In this document: one piece after another, positions 33,544 through 47,297 of the stretch | Position numbering within the stretch: position 1 is the stretch's first letter | How the letters are laid out: every line of letters starts with the position of its first letter | Assembly (NCBI GenBank): GCA_021029095.1 | Contig: JAJOHG010000002.1 | Location: forward strand, 248,001 to 312,000 | Origin: Phellopilus nigrolimitatus | Lineage: Eukaryota; Basidiomycota; Agaricomycetes; Hymenochaetales; Hymenochaetaceae | DNA: 64,000 nt | Direction of reading: 5' to 3' | Made by a program: the position numbers and the translations under genes | The notes under the pieces: generated by a model | What the model saw: only the letters and a program-made list of their open reading frames with translations | The model's database searches: none | What the model was told of the DNA's origin: nothing

Positions 33544-35238
33544 TCACTTCGAAGCGCTTTTCGCAGCGCTCCTAGCGGCGTTATGCACCTGATGCGCGAC
33601 ACTAGTTCCATCCGAGGCCGAAGACGATGCAGAACTTGTACTCTGAATCTGTGGAGAACTCGAGACGTTCCCTGTCGTTCCCCCAGTCATCTTCACGAGA
33701 CTACTCAGCAAAATTGCCAAACCGCTCATCTGGGGCGCCTGCAATAGGGCGGCATTTATCTCCAGACTGAGCATGCTGCCGTTATTCGACGAGCCTAAAA
33801 GCACGGCGGCAGGCTGAGGTTCGTTCGCTGACGGCAGCGACGCTTTTGGAACAGGCAGAATTCCGAGTGACTGCAAAGCCGGTAATGATGTCACAGGTAA
33901 TTGAAGTGGAATGGCAACCGGTGTAGGACGAGTCGTCGAAGCTGACGTCGTCGCTGTCGTAGAAGAGTACGTTGACTGCGCATGGGGTACAGTGTTGGCC
34001 TGGAAGGATGAGGCACCGGGAATTGACGATGAAGAAGGGTACTTTGTCGACGCAGGAGGTGTATAAGTCACACCGGGTACGAAAGCTTGGCCATAGGGGT
34101 ATGTGTAGGAACTGTAGTAACTTTGAAAATTTGGGGTAGACGATGCGCTGAACGTCGGGGTGTTATATCCATAATACGGTGTCGGCGCCGGCGGAGCCGT
34201 TGACGGCTTACTGTTAGAACTCGCTTTCGCAGACCGTTGTGCTCTGAGGTTTCTATCAAGTTCGGAGCGAGAGGATGATAGCTCCTGTTCCAATGCCGAA
34301 GTCACGGCGTGATCGGATTCTAGAACCAACCGTTCTAATACGATGGCTTGACTGTCTGGTATGGGATGCTAAAGGTCGAAAATAAGTTATGAGTTCATTG
34401 TTCCATTTTTGTTCCAAAAACATCGCACAGCAGGATCCTCGAGGAAACAAGAACGAGAATAGCAGGTAATATGGAAGGACCAAGTAGATACACGTCTAGC
34501 AAATTAGACTTACTTCACCGGGTTTCAGTCGTGCACGCTTCAATCGCTGCTCCAGGGATCTGAGCCGCTTGTGGCTTTCCAGTGAAAACTTCGACTCTGT
34601 TCAACTATGAGTTATATAGCTAAACATTAAGCTCTCGATTCTCGCACCTTCAACCTCTTTCTTCAGTAAATCAGATTCTATCGCTTTCGATTTGCCCTTT
34701 AGTCCTCGTGCTTCATCCAGATCATGTCGTGGATGCTGATAGATGTGGTATGGCAACAACCGCTTTACAACGTCTATCTCGTCCTCGAAAGGCGAGTCCG
34801 CGTCGGGGAATGAAGTCAGAATCTGGTCCAATTCCAAGTTTGTTGCAACACTGCGGAGTTTATCTGCGTAAGCGAGTCGAGATGAATGGCACGCGATGAG
34901 AAAAAAACGTACGAAGTAGCTGTCTCCATTTTCATTTCTTCTTCCTCATTGTTTAACCTCCTCCTTTTCCTCGTGTTCTTAGTACGAGTGGGTGCATGAG
35001 TGGATGCCTGAGCGGGTGCATGAACAGGGACGTGGACGGGCGCTACTGGGGTTGCGTTCCTTGGGCTTGTGCTCGCAGCGGCGATCGGTGTTGGAGCCGT
35101 CGCCGTTGACTGCCATTTCGATTCTGCTGCAGATTTTGCGGCATAGGTCTGGGGAGTAGAGAAGTTCTGGATCTTCCAAGACCAGGTTGCCTGCCTCTGA
35201 GTTGCACTTGTGAAAGGCGAGGTCGACCCGCTGGACAT
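33544..35238 (-). CDS. GLTSCR1/BICRA-domain protein, likely SWI/SNF (BAF-type) accessory subunit
   Basis: It starts at 35238 (MSSGSTSPFTSATQRQ) and stops at 33544 (SAAKSASK), with four or more exons. The N-terminus is low-complexity (Ala/Pro/Thr) with a basic stretch KNTRKRRRLNNEEEE. The second exon holds the diagnostic block LELDQILTSFPDADSPFEDE, then IDVVKRLLPYHIYQHPRHDL, which resembles the GLTSCR1 domain of BICRA and BICRAL, subunits of the non-canonical BAF complex. A helical segment (ESHKRLRSLEQRLKRARLKP, ESDHAVTSALEQELSSSRSE) follows, then a Ser/Thr/Pro/Tyr-rich tail. The junction of exons 1 and 2 needs the acceptor at 34851-34852; the earlier CAG gives a stop. Role in chromatin remodelling is inferred from the domain only. 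Confidence 0.7.
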
Positions 35239-35906
35239 GCTTGCTTGACCTTGGCTGAAGAACGTGACCCAAGTCACCAACTGCCTTGTTGGGGGACTGT
35301 CGTATCGTGAGAATGATCTTATCTAGAGTCGGATCATTCCGTATATAAACTCCGCTTTGATTGCAGTATCGCCGAGAGCTTCGGCAAAGTAGTCGTTAAA
35401 TCGTATGGATTACCACAATAGGGTTCTTTTGCGACGGTTGTAAAAGTGGCAGCTTAACCGCGTAGTTCCCAGCTTTTCGTTTTGCATTTGCTGTTAGACA
35501 TGTCAGACTCGAAATCACATCGAGACGTGGGCGATCGGACAAATACTACTGGAATTAGCTCCAAATAGCAATTCTATCCGTGTATAAACATCAAAAAATT
35601 ATACATTATCAAATAGCAGATTTCTTGCATATTTCGGCGGGGACGAGCTCGGTCCCTCCATTTTCTATGCATTTTGAGATTGATGCATTAGTAGCTTTTG
35701 CAATAGGAGATAATCGACTGTACTATCCAACATATCTTCCTCACTGAAGGTACATCGTATATCTGGAACGATTGCTAATGCGATTATAATTATAGACATA
35801 ATTTACAAATAAAACGCTGTACGCTGGATTAATGCGCCATTATATTAATATCTTAGAATTGCATCATGGCTCGCAGCACGGAAGAAGTGTAATGTACGAG
35901 CGGAGA
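35239..35906. other. intergenic, about 670 bases, A+T-rich
   Basis: This stretch lies between the 3' end of the Csf1 gene and the start of the GLTSCR1-domain gene, both on the minus strand. The left part should hold the promoter of the latter. The right part, from about 35580, is A+T-rich. No gene is seen. Confidence 0.5.
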
Positions 35907-38900
35907 TCAGCTTAACTGTTTACCGTATAGTTTAACGAGAGCTTTCATGATTTCCTCGATCGGCAGCGTTGCATATTCATGCACATATTGCGGTAAAGAT
36001 TCTTCAAGATTGAAGCCAGCCCTCCTTGTGAAAAAAGGGTGCATCACATCTGGAGTAGCCTCGCCGAGTTGCCTGACTGTCAAACGCTCTATTCTCCGAG
36101 TGCGGGCAACATACGTGATTTCGAGTGGCTTTTTCACAGGTGCCTCCGAAGAACCCAACTTGTCAGTGCCTTTTCCGGAGTCCGAGGGGGTTCGTATGAG
36201 AGGTACGCCTGGACCGCCGTGGTCAGGATTCTTAGACGAGTCCGGCGATCCGTATTTTGGAGACGGCAACATTCCAGGGGACTTTGAAGAATACGTCTTA
36301 CTTGGTGAAACAAGGATGGCGGAATCCCCTGATCTCGAACGAATTGGTGATGCGGGGCGACTGGATGGTCGACTTTGAGGAGGTGACTGATAACGATCAC
36401 TGCCAAAGGCAGGAGGCGATGTCGGCGCATCTGAACTACCGAATCGAGGCGCAGTCGTAAAGGGAGGCGAAACACCGCCCGCCCTCCATTCGGCTATTTC
36501 CTGCGCGCGCTTGAGCTCTCTAGTAAACGTTTTGCGAAGGATCGTAAGCCAGCTGTATAGGCTAATGTTGAAAGAGATGTTGATGTTTTCCGTGCCCTTC
36601 TGCCCCTCGCGACGCACAAAGTCACTGACAAAGTCATACGGCAGTACTCTTGATCCTTTCCCTTCCTCATCCGTAATCATGTGCATGTCCATCGCTGGCA
36701 GGGAGAATATGACATTTTCGGTGGCAGCAAGGCTGCGCCCGCTAGTCGTAAGCATGTCAAACTCCTGTCCTGGTAGATGAGGGTCAAATCCTTGCTTCAG
36801 AAGTTGGGAGATCGACATGTGAGAAAGAGATAATCGGAGGTCCCTATGGATAGGAAATCCGTCTTGCTGGACAGTTCTCTCCAGCTGCGCCATCACATTC
36901 CGTCCTATGAACCGCGCCAGTTCATTGTCGCCTTGTGATCTTGGCAGTAAAACGAAGACTAGTTCCTCAAGTTTCAGCATCATGTGTTGTCCAATCACGT
37001 AAGAAAGGGACTCTGTCTCTTTAAGCTTCGTCCGGGCAGACTGGAACATGGCATTCGCAACTTCGGACAGAGCATTTTCAGGCTTTGGGAGGCGGGTTGA
37101 ACGAAATGCAGACGATTCTCGGCTGGCTCCTTCCTGCTGGGCCTCCATGTTTGCCCTGAACTTGCCAGCGTACATCATTAATTTCGGCATAGCCATGATG
37201 GTCATCATAGCAATGACTTTCGATCCGGATACCGAGAAGTACAGCTGCAACTGTCGACCTTTCTGAGAGGTTGATGGCGTAATTGAGGGCCAATCATCGT
37301 ATATGATAGCCTCCAGCGGCTCGGCACTGTTTAAATTTCATAAATTAGGTAAGACAGATCACTATAGCAAAAAATAGTATTCTCACCGGTACTGCAAGAG
37401 CCATAGCCAGTCAGATTGCAGCTGAATATCCAAGGTCCCGCTCGTCAAGGTCAATTCAAGCATTCTAGTGAGCGCCTGCCCGTCCAGATGAGGTCCCTGC
37501 CGTCTACGGACCGTACGAAATAAGAAGTCTGGCATTCTTAGATGCCCAGAGAGATTTCCGCGTGCCTGCATATCCACGCGTGCAAACGACACGGATAACT
37601 CAGAGTATTCTGTTTTCAGACGAGTGCGGATGAGCGCCTTCTGAAGTTCAAACGTGACAATGCTAATAGATTGACCCAAGTCCGCTTCCAATGAAATTTG
37701 ACGGATACGAATGACGACAGCAGTGTCAAAACCATGCTTTGGAGCTTGATCGAGCGACGAAACCGTGCTCAACTTACTCGGGGAGTTGGTGCTTTCTGCA
37801 GCATCGCCAAGGAAAACAGGGATGTGATCAAGCCAGACAGCTTTGAAGCAGAGAAAGTCTTGGAGACGGGAAAAGCGAATGCTGCCGGAGAACTCGGTGT
37901 CGACAACAGCTGACACCGAGTTTATAACCTTCCCGCATCGTAAACTGGCCTTCGCAAAATTGACAGAGAAGTTAAGATTTTTTGCATCCATGCGAGCAGA
38001 AGCCTCTGACAGAAAGCCGTGCTTTAAGTTTGCCGTAATACCGTCTATGCTCGCTGAAACTGATACGCCTTGGCCTCCTGGAGATATGTTCAATACAAAT
38101 CCTCCGCTGTCCCAGTGCAGTCCTGCCACAACATTGACATCAGGTTTGCAGGTCAATTCAAGGCGCGATTTGTCAATACGGAGGGTGAATATCAGCTGCA
38201 AGTTCGATGAAACTGGTTGTTGGGACCTGCCAGCATCTGGAGATGATTCATCAACGGTCGTAGTCGAAAGTATACTCGAAGACGAAGGGCGCAAGGTTCC
38301 ATGAGAAACGTTTTTCATACGCTCCTCGACACTGTGTACAATCCCTGTGATAAACGGTAGAAGAGTCGGCCGTAAAGTGTTATGGCTTGAATGCACGGTA
38401 CTCCTGAAAACAAGGACAGGCGAGCTTAGATCCTCTTCGGATGAAGAGGTCCCGGCTACTCCAGAATTTGTATGATAATTGCACCAAACAGATAATTCCG
38501 GTAGTTTCAATATTTCGGCATCCGAGTCCAGAATCCGGTATGACTCCCCTCGCCAAACAGGAGAAATTGAGGAAAAAGTCGATGTGTCTTTGGACATGGG
38601 GTGCAATCGAACTACTCCACTCATAAACTTCAGATAGGCCTCAATACTCGTCGTGAGGATAGTACTTTGCCGATCCCCGTGTCCGCTGTCTTGCTTGGAT
38701 AGAGGTGTAATAAGATCCACATTAGGAGCATTGCGTGGCAATCCTAGAGTGAGGCGCTCGACACGCTGTTTTCCTTGACGGTATGCATCTACCAATGAGA
38801 AAACGTATCCGCTTATGGATGGATCAAAATCTAAAACGAAGCCATTTATCCTTGCGGAAACAGAGACGTGTCTGGTCGACAAAGTTGTCTCTGATCGTAA

Positions 38901-41900
38901 CCTAGCAGTCATTTCCGGATAGAGCATTTTGTTTAAGGTGTGGTGTCTATCTGCTGAGAAATCTTTAGGATTTGATGGATTAAATCTATATTCCTTCGTT
39001 AATTCTGCAGCATCCAGGCGAATACGAAGTGATATCGATTCACCTTGACACGAACTGGAAGCAAAATCCTGTCATGAGGGCTTCACCAGACTTGCCTCTC
39101 TGCGTTTGGAAGCTGAGGGATTTGATGCACAGTAAGAATGCCTTCGTTGATATTTCTTCGTCTGTACCAAACTTAGGCATCCGTTTGCGATCTAGATCCA
39201 ATGGAAATGCGGCGCCAAAATTCGACATGGATATGGCAACCGTGTATGTCTCCAAAAATCCTCCTTTCTTCGCCAACGATGACGTTCTCGGATCCATATT
39301 GAACGTCTTCATCACTTTCCTGGCTTTCTCCTTGAAGTCGCTCAATTCTAGTGCTCGTTGTTCTTTGCGTAGGAGAACTTCAGCCTAACGAGACTTTGCA
39401 TTAACTTCCGCAGAAATATAGATCAAAGTACATTACCTGCAAATGATCGATGAAATCTCCAATATCGCCCATCATGTTAGCTTGCAAGATAGCGTGGAAC
39501 TTTGTCACGGCTAGTTCAAGACGACCTTGAGACTCCTCAGAGGATGTACGATAATTGGTTACTTGAAGATCAACAGAAACCAGTATAGGTAGCTGACTTC
39601 GGTCACGGTTGGTGCGCTTCTGTTTAGCAAATATTCTAGGGGAAAGATAGAGAGCTAGATCTGACAAAGTAAACTGCCACTGAAGGGATCCCGCACTGCT
39701 GACTGTTGCATCAATATCCACACATTCGAGGTACTGCGTAGAAGAAAGCCCTTCCAGACCAATCTTAAAACCGTCAAATTTGCCCGCTACGGTAAACGAG
39801 GCAGGGTTACGAGAAGACGGCTTCGAAGGAGTGGGACTAGGATGCTTGTCCCGAGTTTCGCCAATGATAAGAAGCAAATCATTAAAATCCTGGCCAAATT
39901 TCTGCTGAACAGATAGTAAGGCGTCCCAGTGTGATGGCTTAATTGTGGCATGCAAAAATCCAACAGAGACTAATAAGTCGGTCTCCTCGTCGCTAAAGGA
40001 CCCTGAAGCACTGAGTGAAGGTAAATCCAATACAATCTTCGGTGTACGCTGCCCGGTCGAGTCTCCGGGTCTAAAAGATCCTGTCGACGTGATTTTGATG
40101 CTCTGAGACGTAATATGTATGCCACCTGTGTGCGTTATGTTCCTGCCTACAAGCCTATTTTTCGTGTATGCAACGACTCCGTGGGCGCTCCAGGAGAGCC
40201 ATGTCCCATGCATCACTTGCAAAATAACTGCAACGTTTGATACCGAGAAATTCAAGTCGACGAGAGTGCCACGTCCTTTCTTCGTCGGTGTCTGAAGTGG
40301 AGGCCGTTTCGGGGTCTGCCTGATTTCACTGAAAAGCGACTGTATCATAGCATCAATACCGAGGAGGTAATCCTGTCGCCATTGTTCGACGAAATGATAT
40401 AAGCGGATCCCGCTCCGTGGAACACTGAGTTCCACTGAGTCTATATGGAAGGTATTGCGAGAAATCGGGCCTTGAGAAGTATGGTTTTGAAACAAGGAAC
40501 ACGAAAGACCTCCCAACACAGTTACGCCAGCAAGTGAATCGTTTTCACGATATTTCATCTCGTTGAAAACCCGTGTCCTAGCCCTTGCAGAGAATTCGTC
40601 AAAGCGCATAGTGTGTTGGACAGAGATGTCAAGCCTAGTCGGTGTTGCCAACGGCTTTGAAATATGGCCAGAAGTACAGGACGAAAACCGTTGAGATGCA
40701 ACTTCGAAGACAACATTCTCCGCAGCAACCTCGATCAGCATGCGGTGCAAAATAACACGGACATCGCACACGACGACCCTGTCATCGAGAAAACTACCCA
40801 AAAGTGAACCCGCTTCGACGCTCTGCTCAGGCATCTCTGCGGCAGGTTCTGCCGGGGATGAAAGAATTCTCCAAACATGAATAGCATTTTGGAGGAAGGC
40901 TATAATGCCTGGGTAGACCGCGATTTGCGCAGAATCTATAGCCAAGGAAATTACAGCAGAGATGCTGCCATGATCAATATATTCGCCACTGGGCTTGAAG
41001 CTTCTGACTATGGATGAATAAGGTGACATCGTGTTTGCCTCGAAAAGTAGACGCCTTTTCAGAAGAATTGCCAGGCAGCTGATTCCACTTATCGTGAAAC
41101 AGCTACAAGATGGAACATCGCCGTCATCAAGAACCAACCGCAATGTTCCCGCGCGAAATCCAACTGACTTCATGGGCTGATCATTGTTCCTTTCCATGGG
41201 GTCCTTATTTTTCGTAAGCCTACTAAACAATGTCTGAAGAAGATCCACGTCCATGACTGGAAGGTCCTCCTCTATAGCCCACGGAACTTGACGTTTCGGT
41301 ACTAAGGAGTTCAATTCTGTTTCCTTTGATATCGAGCGTAAGTCCTGCTTCAAAAGCTTATATCTCTCGTCTGAGATCTCTGAAAGTGAGTGACGAAGGT
41401 GGAAAAGGAGCTTCCAGGCACTGTCCTCACGGAGCCTTTGTGGTCGTCCTACCTGCACAAAGAAGACGGGCTGGACCGCAGAAAGAAGGTCCTTTGAAGG
41501 CACATCGCAAGTGTGATCAAGAATAGATCGTACTAGCTGCTGACGTTCCGACAACGTGGAAATGTTCTTTTTTCTAGCATTGAGCACATTCTTGATTAAG
41601 ATATGCAAAGCCCCGGCAGAAGCGAGCACAACATCGGGGGCGGTACGATTGAGACGTAATTCCGATCCGTCGAACGAGGTCTGTAGTTTCGATCCTGTGA
41701 ATTCTCCAGCGAACGAAGTAACGTTAAGCTCCGCGGCAATCGTCGGAGAGTATGAGAGCTGGTTATTCGACATGGACGACAAAGCAACGGCGCTCAAAAC
41801 CATGGACACCTTGCGAATAGAGATTTTCCCACAAGGAGCATGCAGACCTGAGGGTAACGACATATCACTTGAGGGCATACTGAAAAGAAACTGATCGCCC

Positions 41901-44900
41901 TCTACTTCTAGATCCATGACCGAAACAGTCTGAGCTCCAATACTCGCAGGGTTTGTTCCCTGAGAGAACGAAGGAACTTTCATCAGGTCAGCAACTTCCT
42001 GTATAGCACGGACGTGTATATCTCTGAGACGTATGTCATAGGCCGAAAGGGATATTTCAGTAGAAGCCGTTATCCAGTCAAGCATTAGAATATCAAGTTG
42101 TAGTTCCGGGCTCAAGTTCCTCTGAAACATACTGTGAGCTATTGAACCTTATGATAAAAATCACCGGCACACTCACGTCCGCGTCGTGTCCCGTCAGTAG
42201 TTCTTCAAGAGAAGAAACAATCAATGGCGTCAAAAATATTACGGTGTTTTTGATATCCAAACAAGTGTAGTTCTTGTCCACATTGTCCGTCTCCGTCCAT
42301 CGGGTTCGATCGATATTATTGGCCGAGCGTGACCCACAATCTGACAGTAAGGGTCCATATTGACCATGCGCTTTGTTCTGAGGCCATGCTTGCTGCAAAA
42401 TCGGAATCTGTCACATACTTTTATTGATATCGACGTACAGAAATTCTTTGGCATGAACGCACCTCCTTTCCAGCCACAAATGTAGACTGGCAATCGAACT
42501 CTTTAGAATCATGCTGAAGCTGGAATTTTCTACAGAATCTCCGATAACGTGCACGCGAGTCTGCGCTGGTACGATCTTCGCCGATTTCGAAATAGTCGCT
42601 CCATGAATCCTCTGAGTCCGCGCCATCGGTTTCATCTGATTCATCGAAAGGGGAAGAGCTGTGTTCGTCTCCCATCCCGTCAGGCACAACAGAGAAACTA
42701 TTGGGTCTAGAATCCCTACAAGGACGTCAGAGCACTGCGATCACCAGTAAATTCTGGTCGACATACGCTAGTCTCTTATCCCTGACGGTCTCTGAGATCA
42801 TCCGTTCTTCGTCGGATTCAGATTCGTCAAATTTGCGTTGATTCACAGACTGTCTTCGATATGATGATTCTACTGGCTGTTGATCTAGCTTTTCCTTGCT
42901 CAACGGCGACAAGACGCGAGGTAGAGAGAGACTCTGAATGTACAGTGGAGTATTTCTCAATCTTGATGAATCTGAGATCCGATTGTAAACCAAGACGAAC
43001 ACAGCTGTAGCGGCTATCCACTTACCTAGAGGACCATCTGTACTTGACATACTGGCGAACCGACGCGTCGGACCGTCCTGGATCTCCAAAAAACGCTTCT
43101 GCTCCTCAGCATCCTGACGCCATCCTTTCGGTGCTCTGTACAAATCGGCAAACATGCTGGATTGCATCTTTCCCACTTCAAGCCAATGCGTATTAGCATT
43201 TGTAGCCACAAGCATTTGCAACTCTATGACAGGGATAGCGACACTCGTCATTTTGCGGTAGTGCATCCTTGCCATGTTATTAAACATCAATTGCAGACCG
43301 ACGGGCAGGCAAAGCCGAATTGCAGCAGGGGCGATTTGCCATGTAATGTCAATCATGTCTACTCCCACTTTCAAGAATGTTGCTGTAAAATAATTAGTCT
43401 GCCTGAAACAATTCTTTTTTCAATGCCGAGGAAATTCAAATACCATCGCGATCAGCTTCCCCTGCAAAATTTGACGCAGGTGCATTGAATGGATCATTGA
43501 ACCCGTGGGCGAATGACTTCCCTGCTAGTGACAAAATCTGTCCCTCCGCAGTCGTTAAAAAACCCTTGACCTTCCCAACCTGAATGGTCCACATGCACAC
43601 ATAGGCAGCAGCGTGTGGTTGGGGTCCAAAAAGCCTATTCGCTGTAATCTCGAGCCCTTGAATGCGATCTTGTCATTAATAAGTACGTGAATGGAGTTAC
43701 AAGTTGTCTCACCTGAGACTAAGAGTTGTCGTTTCGACGGCACAAATATATGTGATAGCAGAAGTCCGTCAGGACAATATTCCTCAATGGAGACAAATAT
43801 GGGGTCGATATTGAGTGACAACTCTGGAATTTTGGTTAGAAATGAACTTAAGAAATCAAAATCGCGCGATGGACACAAACCCATCATATAATCATGCAAT
43901 CGCAGCATAATTTGTATCTCCGGTATGGCAATTACCAAGCACGGCCCCAAGTCGATGCCTTGAGTCTTTATCGCCTCCGATGTTCGACCGCTTTCGAATC
44001 CCGGCAAGCCGGCGGGTACTGCGATGGTGCCTTTCTCGACAACCAGTGCTAAGTCGAAATGAAAAACATTGTTCTGTTGGGCAATAAGCGGAAGTCAGAG
44101 TAATGGAAGATCGGAAAGTTCACCTTGCCAGGTCGATACTTGAGCTCGAGAGGATCGCCGACTCCTTTCCCCTTCTCGTGTCTTTCCAGATACTCTCTGG
44201 TCGTGGAGTATTGTGTGAATCCTCCGAAATAGTTCTCCCGCAGGACCATGACATAACGAACGATCCAGCCAAAGAGCTTTAATGCCGGGGAAGGAATCTA
44301 CAGAATCCTCTAGATCAACCTAGATATCCATGATGAAGGCGGCGCGGAAACAATGTACCTTTATATCCAGCTTCAGTTGGTCTACACAGTCTTCCCGGAC
44401 TTCAGCAAAATACGTGTATGACCCACTTAAGTGAAACGCCGCGACCCTACCGATGTCAGTCAGCTGCTCGGCGGCAGACGCAGACAGTGCGTGCGTGTTC
44501 CACCGTGGGAATGTCAGGCCCAAGGCCACGTTCGGCGTGAAAATAGAAAAGGAGACGGTTGAAGAGAGCGGACGAAACTTATTCGAGGGGATGAACGCAT
44601 CGCCCTTCAACCTCTCTCCCCTGAATGTGAAAAGAGCTACAGATGCAATCCAGGATATCAGCAGAAGACACATCATATATATAAAAAGCAAGCAGATACT
44701 TACTGTTCTCCCGCCTTTCGAGCGGGCGATCAATAATGTTGTGATCGTTTGCATATAGATTAAGCTCAAAATTACTAAGGGTTAAATAAAGACTGTAAGT
44801 TATCGGAACGAATGTGTTGAAGTCGCTGGGTGGGCCGGCGGACCAGTCTTTGCTCAGGTCCGCAATCATATTGATGTGATCACGAATCAGAAAGAGAACG

Positions 44901-47001
44901 GGCCGGTCTAGCTCGATGTCAAAGTTCCAGCTTCGTTCACTATCCCAGCGTAGAGGCGATGGCAAATAAGAGAATATCTTTCACAAACTCAATGTCAGTG
45001 GCCAACCAATGGATTGTCAAGTACATTCTCACTGAGCAAGAATTCGCCTCTAGTAACCTGATATCGTTCAAGCTCGACGTGACAGATATATTATCTAGAA
45101 CAATATCCAACTCGGCAGTGTAACCCTCGGCTGTCGCGACCATAGGGACAAGGTATTTCACGGAAGACTTGTCGCCAATTCGGAACTGGATAGAAGCCGA
45201 TTCGCGCTGCTTTCTGTCGCGCAGAGCGTTAGTTAAACCATCCCATTGCCAATTCTGTTGGGTGGACATTGACTAAGTTTTTCCTGATGTTTGACATGTA
45301 AAAAGCCATACCTTCGACGCTTCTCTGAACGGCACATGCATTGTCGTCACGCCTCTGAGTTCCACGAATAGCTTCAGGCACGTGCAGCACCGCTGGTCTC
45401 CTGGCCCCAGCGGCTCCGTCGGCGCTGCCTGATGGAACGCTTGTGGAAAGAAAACTCGCTGGAGTTGCGCCCTCTGGCGATCAGCCCATGGACCGTAATG
45501 TACGGCGCCCCCATGGACGATGACTTCGACGCCCCATTCCGGAGGCAAGTCACCATTACCGATGTCCAAGAGTTCCAGGCCTTTGGTAGACGCATCGTTT
45601 TTGTGAGCGTTAAGATTCGGAGAGGCGCTGGCGTTGATACCCGTCGGCACGAAGCCGGCGTTGTCCGCGTAGTATGTGAGTTCAAGAACAGGCGCCTCGA
45701 ACAACTTGCGGTCGATCGCGTACTCTAGAACCGTAAAATCCTCCCCGATGTGAGATGCCTCTTCTCGTGCCTTCTTTTCTCTTTCATTCCTCTTCTGCTC
45801 CTTTTCCAGCTTCCCGTACCTGCTCCCTCGTGACTTGAAGTAGGGAAAATGTGTCCGGCAACGTGCCCATAGTTTAACAAAACTGTGGAATGACAGTGGA
45901 AGCGTCAGGTGACTGAAGATGGCTCTGTGCAAAAGGTGCTTTAATAATAAAAATCGAAAAAAAAATCTGCGTAGGTACGCACTCGGTTTTAGTGAAACAT
46001 TCCTGTACCTTCTTTCCAATATGGCGATTATTGTCCCAATAGTCGTTGTTCTCTACGCAGCTGATCGCCGCATCTCTCAGGGATACACGAAACAGCTGCT
46101 TGTAAAAGTCCAACTTTGATCTAGACTGCACATTACCGTACGTGCCCATGGCTTGGGCGAACTCCACCATGAAAAGATTTTCTGTGGTGTGGTTCCCCAT
46201 AGTGATAGCTCCCTTCACAACATCGAGGCTCAACGGCAAGAGGTTTCTCGGATTCAAATCCGGTAATTGGCGTTTCATCCAGTCTGCCAAACTATTGAAG
46301 AGGGAGGGAAACCAAATCACTGAGAGGGCACGCCGGCTCGTCGAGTAAAATGTGGCTGAGTTAAATTAGCTGGAGAACCTGAAGCAACGAATGGTTTAGC
46401 TTACCACGCGAAAATGTCCGGTCACGGTTTAGAACCGACTGATTTAGCGATGGGATATTGGACTCGTGGCTCCTCGACCTGAGTCCTGCGATCGCCGGGT
46501 CGGAAGAGACCAATTGAGACAAGATGGCGTCGAAAGACGCTGTCCGGTTGTACATGAACCATTCGAAACCCTCCACAGAAATATGGATTCGACACAACGA
46601 CGCGCTCTTTCGACCGGACATACTCTCTTCACTCTTCGAATGACTGTCTGTCAGGTCCTCTTCCTCAGCGACATTTCGAATCCACCACCGCCAGCTAACT
46701 TGACACTTCACAATTCGGAAAGTCTGGTTGCTCGAGTGATATCGCACGTCACGTAGTAGCATTCTCCCAGCAAGAAGAGATATGTGCACAGAGCCTTCAC
46801 GACTGTTAGCGTTCATTGAGATTGTAGAATATCACTGGACTTACCGAAGTCTACCCATACTGCTGAGCTGTTCTGTGACCACAGGGCAAATCTGAAGAGG
46901 AGCCCCAGGAGCAAACCGAAGGATCTATTCCAGAAGAAAATATACAGAACAGAACCAAGCGCTATGGCGATGCAGGTGACAAGGAGAACGACGTTGAACA
47001 T
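35907..47001 (-). CDS. csf1: Csf1/BLTP1-type bridge-like lipid transfer protein
   Basis: This is a giant rod-shaped protein of the family of yeast Csf1 and animal BLTP1/Tweek, thought to move phospholipids at ER contact sites. The gene covers 11.1 kb with many introns; the product is roughly 3000-3300 residues. The N-terminus at 47001 (MFNVVLLVTCIAIALGSVLY) is a membrane anchor. Family-typical blocks follow: VHISLLAGRMLLRDVRYHSS, RIVKCQVSWRWWIRNVAEE, then WFPSLFNSLADWMKRQLPDL and NPRNLLPLSLDVVKGAITMG. The C-terminus FNLEESLPQYVHEYATLPIE, ending MKALVKLYGKQLS, also fits the family. The body is mostly alternating beta pattern, as in other repeating beta-groove proteins. The frame looks intact throughout. 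It is divergent from the securin-like gene. Confidence 0.9.
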
Positions 47002-47297
47002 TCTGGACCAATTCGAGGTGCTACTGGGAATTCGAGATGCAACGCGTTCCAAGTTGTTCACTTTAAAACATGACAGATATCTAGACAAAAGTATAGAACG
47101 CGGGTTGAATGGAACTGAGCAAACCACACGTTTATGAGCCGATGAGTGCTGGCGTTTGTGTCGACGCGAAGGCGCGCGACCTCTCTTACGTCGGCTGAAT
47201 CAGCAACGCTCACGTGATGTTCTTCTGCTCGTTGGAATTCGTGATCTGAAAGTGGCTAACCGCGACGCGCTTGCTTTCTCGCGACCACCACGGGGAC
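47002..47297. promoter_or_regulatory. divergent promoter of csf1 and the securin-like gene, with two ACGCG motifs
   Basis: Just under 300 bases separate the two start codons. The stretch contains ACGCGA at 47164-47169 and ACGCG at 47266-47270, matching the core of the MluI cell-cycle box bound by MBF-type factors, plus a CACGTG E-box near 47211. A cell-cycle role is an inference from the motif and from the neighbour being a mitotic gene. Confidence 0.4.
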
